Assembly (NCBI GenBank): GCA_964020155.1
Contig: OZ026548.1
Coordinates: forward strand, 570,001-587,500
Direction of reading: 5' to 3'
DNA from: Chondrilla cf. caribensis
Lineage: Eukaryota > Porifera > Demospongiae > Chondrillida > Chondrillidae
Length of the DNA: 17,500 nucleotides
Shown: positions 17,232 through 17,500 of the stretch, piece by piece
Layout of the letters: every line of letters begins with the position of its first letter
How positions within the stretch are numbered: position 1 is the first letter of the stretch
Made by a program: the position numbers and the translations under genes
The notes under the pieces: model-generated
Told to the model about the DNA's origin: nothing
Database searches by the model: none
Seen by the model: the letters and a program-made list of their open reading frames with translations, nothing else

Positions 17232-17500
17232 ATGCCTATATACTGTATGTGTGTATGCTATCCACCCATACAACTATGTATGTGTGTAGATTATCCACCC
17301 ATACAACTACGTGTGTGTGTGTGAGGGTGTATGTGTGTAGATTATCCACCCATACAACTATGTATGTGTGTGAGGGTGTATGTGTGTAGATTATCCACCC
17401 ATACAACTATGTATGTGTGTGAGGGTGTATGTGTGTAGATTATCCACCCATACAACTATGTATGTGTGTGAGGGTGTATGTATGTACGCTATCCACCCAT
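17232..17500 (+). repeat. ~49-bp minisatellite running off the window end
   Basis: At least five copies of a ~49-bp unit containing TATCCACCCATACAACTATG, TGTGTGTGAGGGTGTATG and TGTGTAGAT. The first copies are shorter and lack the GAGGGTGT part, so the longer unit arose inside the array. The right end is outside the window. Confidence 0.93.

Noticed and set aside
17225..17500. Regularly spaced repeats resembling a CRISPR array
   Set aside because: The units are contiguous ~49-bp tandem copies without unique spacers, in an animal genome with spliceosomal introns.

Overview
The window is nuclear DNA of an invertebrate animal. Genes are broken by many short GT-AG introns, polyadenylation signals are eukaryotic, and the proteins are animal-type (splicing factor PRP8, an ERK MAP kinase, a Yippee-like protein, a Neuralized/RING/TRAF-finger protein). 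I cannot name the species from sequence alone. The compact introns and the NHR-RING-TRAF-finger combination would suit an early-branching animal such as a demosponge, but that is a guess.

Layout, left to right. (1) 47-2885, plus strand: the last seven exons of PRPF8, from the end of its RNase H-like region through the Jab1/MPN domain to the conserved C-terminus. (2) About 3.3-7.0 kb, plus strand: a complete four-exon gene with a TATA/ETS-type promoter, coding for an N-terminal NHR domain, a RING, TRAF-type zinc fingers and a coiled coil. An exact 20-bp tandem duplication in its last exon throws the coiled coil out of frame. (3) 7.0-9.2 kb: no recognised gene; a fold-back element and an enormous pure (GT)n tract. 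(4) 9230-13766, minus strand: an ERK1/2-type MAP kinase in at least nine exons, carrying the complete kinase core including the TEY activation motif. The final few codons were not located. (5) 14290-14397, plus strand: the first coding exon of a Yippee-like gene, divergent from ERK with 523 bp between start codons. (6) 14.4-17.5 kb: mostly repeats, with two phase-compatible minus-strand exons of an unidentified gene at 16555-17140 (tentative).

The genes are housekeeping or signalling genes with no evident shared pathway. The most striking feature is how repetitive the non-coding DNA is. Nearly every intron longer than about 250 bp carries its own private tandem array (units of 2, 11, 16, about 20, 22, 32 and about 49 bp), several beginning right at a 5' splice site, while exon sequence stays clean and conserved. 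I saw no CRISPR array, operon, bacterial mobile element, rRNA or tRNA gene. The best candidates for something new are the NHR-RING-TRAF gene with its frameshifting duplication, the ERK terminal micro-exon beside the giant GT tract, the splice-site-anchored repeats, and a long orphan antisense ORF inside an intron.
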